NCBI GenBank assembly: GCA_942159475.1
Contig: OW804095.1
Coordinates: forward strand, 58,370,773-58,434,772
Length of the DNA stretch: 64,000 bases
Direction: 5' to 3'
From: Sthenelais limicola
Lineage: Eukaryota > Annelida > Polychaeta > Phyllodocida > Sigalionidae
Both the position numbers and the translations under genes were made by a program. The notes beneath the pieces are model-generated. The model did not search any database and had not been told where the DNA came from. It worked only from the letters and a program-made list of their open reading frames with translations. Below, one piece after another: positions 37,901-50,399 of the stretch. How positions within the stretch are numbered: the stretch's first letter is position 1; each line of letters starts with the position of its first letter.

Positions 37901-40062
37901 ATGGGCCTAAATAATTGGGATATCTGATCACAATATAGCGCGCAGTCAGCCAGTTTAAATAATTGATCAAATTAAAAAGATTTGCCGATACCTTCTTTTC
38001 TTGTACGTAGAGGAGGGGGAATAACGACAGGACACATGTCTACTATCATTACTGGTTTATTAAAGCTAGAAAAGCATTCTAACCAGTTCTACCGAGGCAT
38101 AAAATGTAGCGTGTAGATACAAAGGTTGTTCAGGTAATTCAGGTGAGGAAGAAAGCATGACACAAAACTGGTATGTAAATCATGGCTCCACCTTGTGGAC
38201 AGTAAGAGAATATAACACATACACAGTAAGGCAAGGACAAGTAAGTAGTATAAGAAAATGATCATATATCTATGGCACTACAAACCGATACTGTTTTTTC
38301 TCATATATATATGTGTTAATTGTATACAGTCAGCAGAGACGCCTTGCCTCCTAAGCCATCTGGATAACAGTCATACATCGGCGAGATTCCATGGCATTTA
38401 AGATCTCATCTTGTATTTGTACATTGTATTGCATCAGCACACTATAAACACGTGCAGGCATCCCAATCTCATCAACGTAATACAATTTATATTTATGAAT
38501 GATGTAATTTCACTTCCGATCTTTAACATGTTTATTTTTTACCTTGCGATTAAACAAAGTGGGCATAGTGAATGAAACATGCATTATTGCGAACAAAAAT
38601 GTATACATACACCTGATAGTTGGCAGAAGGGAAATGTTATTGTGTCAGTTTCGCTAAGTGTAATGACAAAGTGAATCTTAGTTAATGGAGGATAACAAAT
38701 GAACGATAGGGTCCGTCTCCGGTTCCAGCATGGTAAAAGTGTCGGCACCATGGGATCCGCTTTTATGGCTGCTGATTCGAAGCGATGAAGGCGCACTCGT
38801 TGTGAACCTCAAGAGCCTCAACACTATCATATTTCCTCGCAATAGCCACCGAGTTCGCTACGCAAATTCGCTTAAATGAAGTCTGTAGGGTCTCCATAAA
38901 ACGAAGTTGACGGCTGCCAAGAAAATGACGGCATGATTTTGGATAAATTACTACGATGATTTTGTTTCGAAGTGGTGATTAAAATGGTGAATACGAACAC
39001 GGAAGGGAATATTGCCATTTTTAAAATTAAACGTTATCATTTTTTGTCCATTTGGCTTTTTCACTGCGATTGATACCCGAATATTCCATCGTGGAATATA
39101 AATGCATTTTCAGAAGAATCTTCAACATTTTTTTATTAACACTGACTGCAGTAATTAATACTAGGGCGCTAAGTTCCTCGTTGTCTCTTGGCCTTACGGG
39201 TTATATGCCAAACAATTATCCTCTAAATCTGCATTATACATAAGAGCCAAACTATCACGGTGGCTATCAGAAAGTGATTTACATCCCTTCCGTCCAGTGA
39301 ATGAAGAATCGTCTCCAATATATATTTGATGGAATGCACCAGACTGCCTATTAGTTGTCCATATGATTGGTCGGGAGCAAAATTTTGAATATGGTATATT
39401 TTTGTCGAACCAATTTGCCCTAGCAAAAGTATGCTTGAAAGATGGGGACAGCGTCCAATGCTGCTCACCCAGGCAACGTAGATGCCAGGTCATGTCAAAA
39501 GCTGTTGTGAGGCCGTCTGAAACCATTGTAAGTGACCAGAAATCTGGCACCTATTGAAGTAAAAGCCACTCATGTATGCCTTCCGGCTGAAAGAGTGGCT
39601 CCCGCCGCAACCATCAGATTGGCTTCAGCGGCAGGAATGTGTTTTATGCATTGTTTTGCTGCCTTGCATGGCTAGGCTGTTTCAGTGATGGGCCTTCGCA
39701 TTTACATTACATATATATTCTGTAATAGGTAAAGCTCTAGAAGGGTTTTTTCTGGGAATTTTGGTCTGTACAGGTCCGTCGACCCGGTCTGGAGGACATT
39801 ATGTGTGGTTTGTGAAGGTATCTGGGGTGAAAATGTGATTTTGAACGACAACATGTGAGACAAAGAAACCCCTATTTTCTACCTAAAGAAACCCCTCTTT
39901 TCTACCTCTTTTCGTAGAAATCGCTCTTCCCGTATATTATATGGATTACCAGATTGAGAAATATCCTATTGCTTTAAGAAAACGTTTTTCGAGATATAAA
40001 AACGTAAGGTTGAGTAAAATTTCCAAACAAAAATGCCCTTTCAAGACACCGACTTCCTTTGA
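34974..40062. other. Intergenic, G20 tract and CTCF-like word
   Basis: (GT)n followed by G20 lies at 36601-36630. A CTCF-core-like word, CCACTATGCGGCGCT, lies at 35462-35476 within a short GC-rich patch. The ORF at 35327-35599 covers this patch and the one at 39194-39550 (minus, 118 codons) contains no domain that I recognise. Confidence 0.5.
36601..36630. repeat. (GT)5 followed by G20
   Basis: Five GT units run directly into 20 G residues, followed by AGG and G-rich sequence. The arrangement matches that at 44101-44130. Confidence 0.9.
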
Positions 40063-40257
40063 AGCCGAAATCTTGCTGCTGGTCCTCCTACTTTTGGTAA
40101 AATTTTGAATTACTGGAACTCTCTCCCCAGAGAAGTAAAGGTGAACAATGATCATGCCTTCTTTAAAAGTCAAATAAGGAAAATTTGCACAAATGCTTTC
40201 TCAGCCAATCAAAAGTCCAGAGGATCTACTTTGAATAATGTCCTTGTTGTCTTATAG
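40063..40257 (+). pseudogene. C-terminal remnant of a non-LTR retrotransposon ORF
   Basis: A 64-codon plus frame opened by a TGA and closed by TAG carries FGKILNYWNSLPREV followed by FFKSQIRKI. The WNSLP motif and the downstream F-K-x-I/L-R-K helix are the usual end of Jockey/CR1-type ORF2 proteins. Upstream frames are closed, so only the last part of the protein survives. It is distinct in sequence from the other three LINE pieces. Confidence 0.5.
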
Positions 40258-41216
40258 TCATAATGCCTTACAGGCTACTGTTCGGATGTCGAGGATGATT
40301 ATGTTTGCTATGAAATAACCCTTTCAATCTTGATAGCTTATACTAGCATATCTCTTCGTATTTGTCTTTGCTCCTTTGTATTTTGGATGATATTGAAGGT
40401 GAAATGATGCTCCTATGAACGTAGTAAAAGGATGCTGCCCTAGGTGATGGTTTTTATTTTTTTTTCGTACTTCTATTTTCCTATATTCTTGTAATCTACT
40501 TATGTATGCATGATCAATTTTGATTATACAATGCTGGTTATATTTGCAAATAAACACATTTTTGCAGTCGCTGTGTCGACTGAAACTTTTGTAACTTTTT
40601 TCTAACATCAGCTAGGAATGAGAATAGTGTACACACTACATAATTTCGCTTTGCTGAATAAACATCTTAAAACAAAACTTTTTATCCCTACCCCAAATAC
40701 AGTTAAATGTTTATTTTATGTCACCGGATATAATCTTGGAATTCGTATATTAAAACGAGGAACTTGCAACGCCAGATGGCTCTAAATATTGAGATGAATT
40801 CTGGTTGTTGTATGGAACGGACGTATGTGCGGTTGCGGAAACTGCTGGCATCTCTATATAACCGAATAGAAAAGCCAATTAGACTTCATAGATAGTCCAT
40901 GCTCTAATTTCCAAAATATAATAAATCTATCCACTGCTGATGGGCTTATGTCCTGGTGGAAATGAGCTATCATTTAATGGCCATAAAATAGGAAACGCAC
41001 GCACAACGTTTATGTTGTGCAAATACAATTGAAAGCATAAGGTTATATTAGTTGATATAGAAGGTAACTATGTTTCCGATGTGATGTTTATTGAGGTAGA
41101 TGTTATTCCTGTGATGGTGTACCTCTCTCTGCCTGATGGTTGATTTGTTGGTGGTGGTGGCTGCTGTCCCGCAAGAGATGGCGAGTTCTTTCGCGCAAGG
41201 GACACTTCTCAGGGAC
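40258..41216. other. Probable LINE 3' UTR, then intergenic
   Basis: The first part is likely to be the untranslated tail of the remnant just upstream, but its end is not marked by a clear repeat tail. Nothing else seen. Confidence 0.4.
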
Positions 41217-41221
41217 CTTAG

Positions 41222-41920
41222 CAGAGGCAGATCTAGGGTCTAAAATGAGGAGGGGGAAAGGGCACATCAGTCCATCCCTAAAACGGAGTTCTCGGGGGCA
41301 CCAAGTCATACTAGGGGGTCCGGGGCATGGTCTCCCGGGAAATTCTGAAATTTAAGGTGCCCTTTAAAGGCATTTGAAACTTTTTGGAGTACAAAATATG
41401 GTATTTAATCACATATTAAAAGTGATCATTTTTTTCCTATTACATATTTTGACATGCTCACACTATAGCTTATATGACTTATGAGACCACACTGCAGGGT
41501 TGGCCCTACTTACACTTCTTTCATGGTTTTCTCTGCCCCCAAACGACTGTCCATATGATGTATAAATGTATAGCAAACATGAGAGGGGGAACTAATGTTA
41601 GCACAAACATGTGTGAGGCCCATACACCTAAATTAGGGAGTCATCGAAACATCATTTATAAGTTGTTTTAACGGCCATTTACAGCTGTTACCACAAGACA
41701 CTTTTGGTTGTAAAAGAACTTCAAGGCACTTTTGGTTCTTAAAAAAAGATTTTGGTTCTTTAAAAAAGGCCACCTTGGGTTGTAACAAAGACACTTTTGG
41801 TTGTTACATTTACAACGGAAAAAGGGTACTTTTGGTTGTATAAAAGGGCACTTGGGGAAATTTTGAGGGGGGTCAGGACGTCGTCGAACCAGCCCCCCCC
41901 CCCCCTCCGATCTGCCACTG
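41222..41920. mobile_element. 699-bp TIR element with 5-bp target duplication
   Basis: The ends are CAGAGGCAGATC at 41222 and its near reverse complement GATCTGCCACTG at 41909-41920. The flanks carry the same pentamer, CTTAG, at 41217-41221 and 41921-41925. CAGNGGCRGATC ends next to G-rich or C-rich tracts are common among non-autonomous DNA transposons of marine invertebrates. The interior lacks a transposase ORF. The part at 41690-41860 holds five or more degenerate copies of a CACTTTTGGTTGTAA unit. hAT elements usually make 8-bp duplications, so the superfamily is left open. Confidence 0.6.
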
Positions 41921-41925
41921 CTTAG

Positions 41926-43471
41926 ATGGGTTGCTGATGGGGTGTGAAAATCCCACTCACTTCCTCGTCACTAGAGTGCATATATGTACTCTTCGCCTAG
42001 TGGCGCTATTCCAGAGGGGAGGGGGTTAGCAGATTTCCCATCCCTGACGCTTATATAAATAATAAAACAGACATCAGATAACACTCATTAATTATTAACA
42101 GGCGTAGGTAAATGGATTTACTTGGGTAGAGATTTTCTCGATTTTGAAAGAGAATCATTTGAAATAAAATGAAGAATTAAACTTTCAAATTTCCCGAAAC
42201 TCAAATTTTCCATAACTTTAAAACTTTCTTATGTTAAAACCACCACCGTGTCCAACAGAGTCTGAAAACCTCCCACTACTGGGGAGAATAGACTCGCTGA
42301 CAGGGCGCTTGCCAGTAAAAGTACAACAAACAAAACTATCCTTCCAAAGCACTCTACACCAACAACTTCTAGAATCTTAGAGTTGCAGTGGCTTGCCCAT
42401 ATAGTGCATGGGAAGGCAAAGAGAAGGGTTAAAGTACCAATGTGGTATTATGTGTCCCCTCACATTCCCCATACTAACCACTACACTGGCTGATAGCTCG
42501 AGAGAGGGTGACAGGTTTAATCACCAAAACACCCCCCACTTTCCCTGACTTGCTATGGTGACACACAGTATATATAGTGGATAATGTTGAGTACTCAGAT
42601 TTGGACGTCCCCGGCGATGTTGGATTTAGTTGGGGAAGAGAAATATGTTCAAAATGAACTTGTGTATCGTCTAACGTCTACCTCAACGCTTCTTGCCTCT
42701 GAGGTGTTGGGATTCTTACGATGCTTATCAGCTTATAGCTGAATGTGAATTACGGTAAATTGTCCATACTTTCAGGATTATTTAAAACTTTCTAGCGTTC
42801 AGGAACTCAAATTTTCTAAACCTTTCAAATTTTCCCAAAGTCAAATGTGCATCCCTCTTATTTTGACTGCCAACTTATCAAGTCTTGTATTTTATTGTTT
42901 TGACTATGGTGCGTCACAGGTTTTTTTCCTGGAGAGCAACGGCATCAAGACGGGTTTCTAGTGCCAATTTACTAAAAGGGAATTTAGATATTGATTAATT
43001 TCTTGTTGATATGTAATTATCACATTAAAAACGTATCCCATTAAAATAGAATACCAACTTTCCCATTGTTTTTGACAATTTTAAATCACATTGTTCGATT
43101 ACAAAGGGAGGAATGTGCCTTTGTATATATATAAGAATTTTTATTTCTCTTTAGACATTTACAATAATGGTATGATCTAGAAAAAGGGATAAGACCTGTC
43201 AACGCAGGGTTGGTCGTCCCAGGTGTCCTTATAGGCATATTGAATTTACATTTTACAACTGAAAAATTCTTTCATTTAACAATATTAGATTACACAATCG
43301 TTTATAGAAGTTGCTAGGGGTTGTATTTGGCTCAAGAGATAAGGACCGATTTTGAGTCTCGAATGTTGATGATTTTGTAATTTCTGTAATTAGAGGTTTT
43401 CTGTAAAAAGATGTTTTGCAATCCCCTATAAATGGGCGAATAGTAACATGTGTGTGGCGTGTGTAGGGTGG
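41926..43471. other. Intergenic, nothing recognised
   Basis: No gene or defined repeat seen. Confidence 0.5.
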
Positions 43472-43506
43472 TGTGTGTGTGTGTGTGTGTGTGTGGGGGG
43501 GGGGGG
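43472..43506. repeat. (GT)n followed by G12
   Basis: About eleven GT units run into a G12 tract immediately before the CTCCCCGCC minisatellite. Confidence 0.9.
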
Positions 43507-43513
43507 TCCGGTG

Positions 43514-43814
43514 TTTTCCCCGCCGACAATCTCCCCGCCGACAATCTCCCCGCCAACATTCTCCCCGACGATATTCTCCCCGCCTGGCATTCTCCCCACC
43601 GAATTACCTCCCCGACGACATTTTCCCCGCCTATTTCTGTCTCATTATCATCCAAAACTTGGCAATAATTGATACCTTTTAATCTTGCAAATATACACTT
43701 TCCTACCGGTGTTACAGAGTATTTATCTTATATAGAACATGAAATTATCAAAATGGATAGCTGGAATAGTTGTGCATCTATGATCTATAGGAATATTCAG
43801 TTTCTAAAAATATA

Positions 43815-43861
<47 letters not shown>

Positions 43862-44087
43862 GAAATCGATCTAATATATAATTCACATACATGTGATGAT
43901 AACAATCAGTTCCACCCAATACTATTCTTTTCATTCATGCACATAATACAACTATATTGCTGCGTTTGACATGATGAAGTTTATGGTCAATTCCCACTCA
44001 ACTGGTACAACTAATTTCAAGGGAGAATGTCAGCGGGGAGAATTTTGGCGGGGAGATTGTCGGCGGGGAGAATGTTGGCGGGGGAAT
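43514..44087. mobile_element. Foldback element with minisatellite arms (CTCCCCGCCGACAAT)n
   Basis: The left arm, 43514-43631, has about eight variant 15-bp units (CTCCCCGCCGACAAT and relatives). The right arm, 44021-44087, has four units in inverted orientation (GGCGGGGAGAATGTC). The 390-bp spacer is AT-rich and contains (AT)n at about 43817-43858. Arrays of short repeats as terminal inverted repeats recall Foldback-type transposons. No transposase is present and no target duplication was found. The Pro/Arg-rich ORFs on this region are by-products of the arrays. Confidence 0.65.
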
Positions 44088-44100
44088 GACCTAGAACCGT

Positions 44101-44130
44101 GTGTGTGTGTGGGGGGGGGGGGGGGGGGGG
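44101..44130. repeat. (GT)5 followed by G20
   Basis: The same composite tract as at 36601-36630, just outside the right minisatellite arm. Confidence 0.9.
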
Positions 44131-47100
44131 AGGCGCGGGAGAGCATGTCAATTTTCACAGTATCTATATAATAAGGGGGCCCAGAGGGTGGTATTGGGGA
44201 GGAACATCATGACGGAAATGATGATTAGAATTAGAATTAGAAAATATCTTAGTTCAGTAGATGACTGCAGTTAAGGGAATGTCTCCGGCAGGAGGGAGGT
44301 CTTCATACCCCTCGTGCTTGTTTACAGGCCAGCGTAGTAGAGGACAATACTGCGGCATTCGATGAATGCAGGCAGCTCTCTACATTCTACGTTTGTTTAA
44401 TAAAATATTTTACATATTAAAGTGTGATGTAAATAAGTTTAGTTTAAGGCCATATATGACCTTTATAAGAACTTAGAGTAAGGTAGGACTATCCTCCAAC
44501 AGCAAGCCGTCTCTCGTTTCGACTGACTCAGACGAGATTCACCCTGCCTCAGGAGGATGGGTAGGGCATGATTACCTCGAAACTGTTGAGATCCTATGTA
44601 AAGCAAAGTGAATGACGCATGTTATATATACGTTGTAGGCATCTGTTCTACATAGATAATCAGTACAATGTTTAAATAACAAAGAAGTGTATATACGAGA
44701 CGGGCAATTGTGTGATGAAAAAGTAGACCTGTGTAGGAGTAAAAACATAAAATAACGTCATTAATTCAAAGTAGGAAGAGAGAAATAAATCACTGTTTTT
44801 AGATCCCCAACCGTTATATGTAGGCCTGTTTTTGCCTGTTCAAAAACCAATCTAATCAGGCGGTGCTGTATGGTACCATAAATAGGTGTTTTGTCCTGAA
44901 CCTCAATGGATTTGATGGTCTCTATAGGCAATGATGAAAACCCAATAAAGCAAGGGGTAATTTCTCTCGCCCTGGCATCTTCATCTGAGCAATAATCCTA
45001 CTTTCCAATGGCTTGGTTGTAAAACAGCGACAAAAGCAGTACGAACAACACTTAGGAGACTATTTCCAAATTTAAGCTAATAAAACATTTTTTTTTACGT
45101 TCGAAAGGATTTCTCTCCACAAGTTCCTTATTGTGGCCATCACGTAGTGTAAATTGCCAGTGGCCACCGCCAAGGATTATTCTTATTTTGTTGCAAAAAG
45201 AAATTCACATCTTGTTTCAATCTTTACAAACAGGAGTATATCGATGTTTTTCTCGTGTCTTGAGAAATAAATATCCCCTTATTCCCACTGATTCACTATC
45301 CCAAGTTATAAGTGAAAATATCGATTCATAATCAGAACTATCTTGGAAAAAACGATAGATAGAAGAGGTAAGTGGAGTTGAGAGTTCCAGCATTCAAACA
45401 GAACCGACCGAGCAGCTATTGAAGGGCTTTAACACAAGCGAGTACAGAGAGCTAAATCATATATATTGTCTCTATTAATAGATTCATACTACCATCTTCA
45501 TAGTCTTTAATTAGAATTCATTGTACAATTTAATAAAATTCCATCAATTAATTAAAACCCCATTATAGTAGATGATGACATTGTTCTTCAATTGATTTAC
45601 GTTATTTTACTATCTTGCGAGGGCAAGTTTTTATTTGGAAGCATATACCCCTTTTCTGTATCTCAGCAGAATACATATTATATTCTGGTAAAAATACATA
45701 CAGCTATTCTGAATGATGTATTATGAAATACTAAAGGTATTTTTCACTGTTGCTGGTTGATAGATATTTCACCAATGCAGGTGGAGCTGGTGGAAGATTC
45801 GCAGATTATACGTGAGACTCTAGTTTGATTTGCTGCCTGGGTGTTGTGAATAGAGTCGGGCGATATGTTGTTAACATTGGCTATATAAGGCTCTATTGTG
45901 CTCTTTCTCAGGCTATCAGACGTATCAATTGGGATATTCACACCATCTCACGGAAGACAAGGCATTTCGTATTTCGATTTTCCATCAAGATTTTAGTCTA
46001 CTCTACCATACGATCTAACAAAGACTTTATAGCGATGTCAGCATCATAACCGATCTATGTACGCTGGCTGAAACGCCGGTATGTATTTTGTAAATTAATC
46101 ATAGAAGCAAAGACACTGTAAAGATCCGATCCATCTTGTTAGTCTTGAACATACTTTCAGAAATCCCGCGGAAAAAAACCCTCATAACCCCGTTGCTATG
46201 GTGCATAGTGTAAGGTTACTACATCGTTAATGTCCCCCCGCATATAAAATTAGATCTTCGAAATTCAACCGTCGTTAATATCTATGAGCACTTTATTAAT
46301 TTAATGAAAGTATAGTAGTTACAATCCAGAGATTCTATTTCCAGGAAATCCATCCGAGGTCTGTTCATTATACATCAGACCATCAACTCTATTTATACAC
46401 ATGTTATATTTGAATGCAGGAATAACTGGAGAATATATAATGTACCGGTGGTAATTATAGGCCTACATATATGTACAACATAAATTCCCCTCACTATGGA
46501 CAGTGCTATATGGAAGAATTGCATACGCTTTCCATAGTATGCAGTGTTGCGTTTGAGGCGACATTGGCATATACAAGTAGTGTCCATTTTGTAATTCATA
46601 TGTGATACGCAAACATCATCAACTTTATTATAATAGTTACCTTATCGGCAGACATAACCTGATATTCCTCTCATGATGGATATACAGATAGCGACGACGA
46701 CTATCACAAAACGACTTTTATTGATCGAACTTTGTTCACAAAACATTGGACAGGGAACATAAAGAGACAGGCACCAAAAAGGGAGGGGAAACTATATGAA
46801 TTGATAAAATGCCGATTGAATCATAGGCCATGAAATTATAGAATCAAACTGTTTTGGGAGGCCTATGTTTCCCACCCTTTTAGCATCCACATTGTCCTTA
46901 CTCTTTGGCTTGCATACTATAGGCTCTTTGACTTACAGAGCCACTAACTCTACTCTGTCATCTTCAATTTCCCCTCCCTCTTGATCACTGGTTTACTTTC
47001 AGCACAATAGCTTCCATTTTAGACCTTGCAGCTTGTTGTGGGACAGAATGAAAGATGGCCATAAAATAGATGCCCATAATCAGATCATCTTGCTCTCCCC

Positions 47101-48424
47101 ATCCTATCATATCCGAACAGAACGCTACTGTCATTTTGCTTCGAATTCGGTTTCACAATAACTCGAAAATGAAATGGAGGGAAGAAGATTTGTAAAACGG
47201 TCGTCAATTGCTCTCCCCAATAGCCATTAAAATGAGTTCAATAACCCACTACTTCTATATTCTCATAATGTAGGCATGCAGATAAGAGGAAGGCAAACAC
47301 GTTTTAAAGACCCTTGCAAGCCGAAAGTAGGCATTTTCACAATATGTATCGAGATTAAGTTTTAATAACTCTGAATATTATATTGTTCCTATACAGGAAT
47401 TACACAAAATAAATATTTTAAAAGCGAATAAGGACTTGTTAAGCTTCAATGGGTTTTGCGAGGAATAAACAACTCAGGGTTTGAAAGAAGCACCACTTTG
47501 CGGGGTGTTCTTTTTGAGAGGACATGTACATAGAGACATGGACATGTTCATAGTTGATGAAACCGCGCCCCTCTACATCAGCCGGTGAAATATGACATAC
47601 AAAGAAGATCTATTAAAATGAAAAGGAGTTACTTATGTACTTCCTACCGCTCCGTCAGCCTTAAGGCTACCTCAGAAGAGCTGTCCATCCATCCCGTGAT
47701 GGTAATCCCAAAGTATCAAGAAGTCATGTCATCAAAAACATATTATCTTGAGCATTTATTTCTGTGTGTAACAGACAACTTTGGAAGACTTGGGGTGGAG
47801 GTATGGAGGCAGGTAAGGTGCATGGACGGTGCATAGAGTTGTGCAAATTTCAACACATTGAAATGCTGCTTGATTGATTTATCGCTAGGGTTTGACCATT
47901 TTCAAGAGTATGAACACATATCAAGTGTTGAATGATTATTGTTCTCTTCTCTGCGTGTAGAACATTACATTATCTTATAATATTATGTCAAAAGGTTTGG
48001 AATCCTAAGGCATCGTGTCTGAATGCACAAGGTGTACAAAACATCCAATAAAGATATTAGAAGTAGAATTTATTCTGCTTATCCTATCCTATCTACTGAT
48101 TCTATTCATCATCATTCATCTACCCGCAATTAATTTACCCCGTATGCCTTGGATTAACAACAGTCACACTATTGTTTTTGTTGTCCATTGGAATTACATT
48201 ATCCTGGAACATTGCCCTACATTCAAGGGCAATTTCGACTTGAATTTAGTGATGACCCATCATAGCTATTCAATGATGATTCCATTTCTTGTAAGTTTGG
48301 GGAAGAGACCTTTGTTGTAGGTAACTTGGAAGATCTGGCTAGAAAAATTAATTGGGTCTCATTATGAAGTTGCTGAAGCTTTCCTTCGAAGCATGATTTC
48401 CTGTCCTTGTAACTTGGGGCATAA
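44131..48424. other. Intergenic, nothing recognised
   Basis: Scattered ORFs of 60-100 codons without recognisable domains. No repeat of note. Confidence 0.5.
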
Positions 48425-48709
48425 TCAAATATTGATATAAATAGACAGAACCCGCCCATTGAATCACCACATCGTAACAGTTGCTGTCAAGATATCACCA
48501 CTATAGTAGCATCATGCCGTTTTAATGAAATCAGAGGCAGTACCCAAGAACTATGTGGGAATAACACACTGCAGGTGGAAAGACTTACAACAACATGGTG
48601 TCACTGCTGGAAACAGAATGTCCCATGCGCCACAGACTGCAGCTGTTATGAAGGGTGTCACAGTCCATTCAGAATCACATTGCATGATGATTCAGATGCT
48701 GAATTATAG
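48425..48709 (+). pseudogene. Cys-rich ORF fragment, possible tail of the 52-kb gene family
   Basis: A 94-codon frame without an early Met ends at the TAG of 48707. Its last third holds a dense Cys pattern: WCHCWKQNVPCATDCSCYEG, then a further Cys and SPF. Cys-rich tails of the form CxCxxxxxxC-CxC-C-NP are known to me from the C-termini of the uncharacterised protein family to which the decayed gene at 52.1-55.2 kb belongs. That gene stops just before where the tail should begin. This fragment lies outside the inverted arms, on the same strand, 3.4 kb upstream. It may therefore derive from another copy or a rearrangement. The identification is tentative. Confidence 0.35.
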
Positions 48710-48999
48710 ATGGGTGTATTGACACCAGAAATCCAAGCTAACGATATTTGAAAGTAGGAGGTTTTTGAATTTAACCAATAATGGGAAAATCATTTTAATT
48801 GATATAAATTCATAAACAAATCAATTTTGGTTACAGAAACATGTACAATGTGTCAATTGAAAGACTATTTGATACTCTAACAACATTTAATACATGTTTG
48901 TCTCTATCTCCAACAGGAATTTGACTGCGCATCAAGAGATCGAGACCTACTTCATTTACTGGCCGAAACATAAAGTCCTAGCATTAACTTTTTGAAAGG
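48710..48999. other. Intergenic
   Basis: AT-rich sequence without a feature that I can support. Confidence 0.5.
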
Positions 49000-49460
49000 C
49001 GGAGTACTGCAGGGGGTAGAGAGTACATACTGGAGGAGATACATGAGGAGACACTGGAGGAGGTACAAGGGGGTTGGTGGTACTGGATGACGTACAGGAG
49101 GGGGGACACTGGATGAGGTACGGTAGGGGGTACAGGAGGAGGTACTGGAGGAGGTACAGGGACAGGGCCATGTACAGTATGAGGAACAGGACCATACACG
49201 TACAGGAGGGGAATTGGTGGATGTACAGAATGAGGCAATGTGGGGAGATACAAGAAGGGTAACGGAAAAATTCCAGGTGAAATACAGGAGGTTGTACTGG
49301 AGGAGTTAAAGATGGAAATACAGTAATATCTAGATCATGAAAAGTTTGAAGTGTAGGGGCAGAACGCATACCATGCCGGGACTCTTGTGTACAGGATGTA
49401 TGGAGGAGTTACATGAGGAGATGCAGAATGATAGATAGGAGGTGGTAGAGGGAAATGATC
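49000..49460. repeat. GGAGGAGGTACAG minisatellite
   Basis: About 25 variant units of 12-18 bp (GGAGGAGGTACTGG, GGAGGGGACACTGG and similar) run for about 450 bp with a strong purine strand bias. The Pro/Val-rich ORFs on the minus strand are products of the repeat, not genes. Confidence 0.8.
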
Positions 49461-50353
49461 ATTTTCGACCTTAAATCATATATATATGTGGATGTTCCAA
49501 TTTTATAAACTTAAACAACTTAGGGAGGGGAAGGTTGAGAGATTGGAGAGAAAAGAACAACACAGAGGGTGTTAGAGGGAGGGAGAGACAGAAGAGAAAG
49601 AGAAAGAGAGAGAGGAAACGGTGCCTCTCTTCCATAAAAAGTAAAATAGAGTTAAAATAAAACAAAGTAGAAATAAAAGTATAGTAAACTAAACTACTGC
49701 TTCCTTGATGAAGTGGCCTTTTAAGCAAATTAAGGATTTCTAATACTTGAAAGACCCAACCCAGATTGGATATTTCATGATATTAAACGTTAATTCAAAA
49801 TATATAAATTTACTAGTACTTTATCAATAAAAAAGCATGGGAACTGAAATTGATTGATTGACTATGAATGACTACGTCTATGAGTACTATTATGAGTATT
49901 ATGTATGAATATAGATATGAGCACAAATATATGGGTTTATATGTAATGTAATTAAATCTAATTTGTACTTTAATTTGAAACTTTTGGAAATAAAAACAAA
50001 AGGTTGTGTGTCAAATATTTCTTCTTTTCTCATGTATTAAATATTTTAGCAGTACTTTTTAATTTCATATGAATAAATTGTTATTTTCAACCCTTGGAAA
50101 GTTTTTTCCTTGCTTTAGTAAATTCAGGTATAACTTGTTGTCTACTGGCTCAAGTCTTTGATTATAGCATAATTGTATAACATGAGAATATCGGGTTAAT
50201 ACCGAAATTGTTTGCAAATAAAATTCCCTCCGCCCCCAATAAAAATACTATGGAACACATTGCTTTCAGTTCGTACCTGACATTCAGCATAATATATATT
50301 ACCTTATTAGTCCAGTTGCCAAACTGGGATTAGGGGCCTAAGCATGTTTTGAG
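49461..50353. other. Intergenic, GA-rich patch
   Basis: A GA-rich patch at 49500-49620 is followed by AT-rich sequence. No gene seen. Confidence 0.5.
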
Positions 50354-50395
50354 GTACGGATGATGTTTTATTGTTGATTCTGGTAGTATAACATG
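50354..50395. repeat. 42-bp duplicate of arm-internal sequence outside the left arm
   Basis: The 42 bp starting GTACGGATGATGTTTTATTG are identical to 50711-50752 inside the left arm, and about 15 bp further upstream show weaker similarity. The copy ends 4 bp before the outer edge of the arm. The right arm has no such outer copy. It suggests an earlier, larger repeat that was cut, or a template-switch event at the left boundary. Confidence 0.85.
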
Positions 50396-50399
50396 ATGA

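Noticed and set aside
39194..39550. 118-codon minus ORF as a lectin-like domain
   Set aside because: A few Trp and Cys residues were suggestive, but no known motif order fits and the opposite strand is open as well.
43332..43682. Pro-rich ORFs in several frames
   Set aside because: All arise from the CTCCCCGCC array, open in three frames.
48956..49369. Pro/Val-rich minus ORFs resembling an extensin-like protein
   Set aside because: Products of the GGAGGAGGTACAG minisatellite in two frames at once.
49000..49460. CRISPR-like array of regular repeats
   Set aside because: Units are short, variable and contiguous without unique spacers, and the DNA is eukaryotic.
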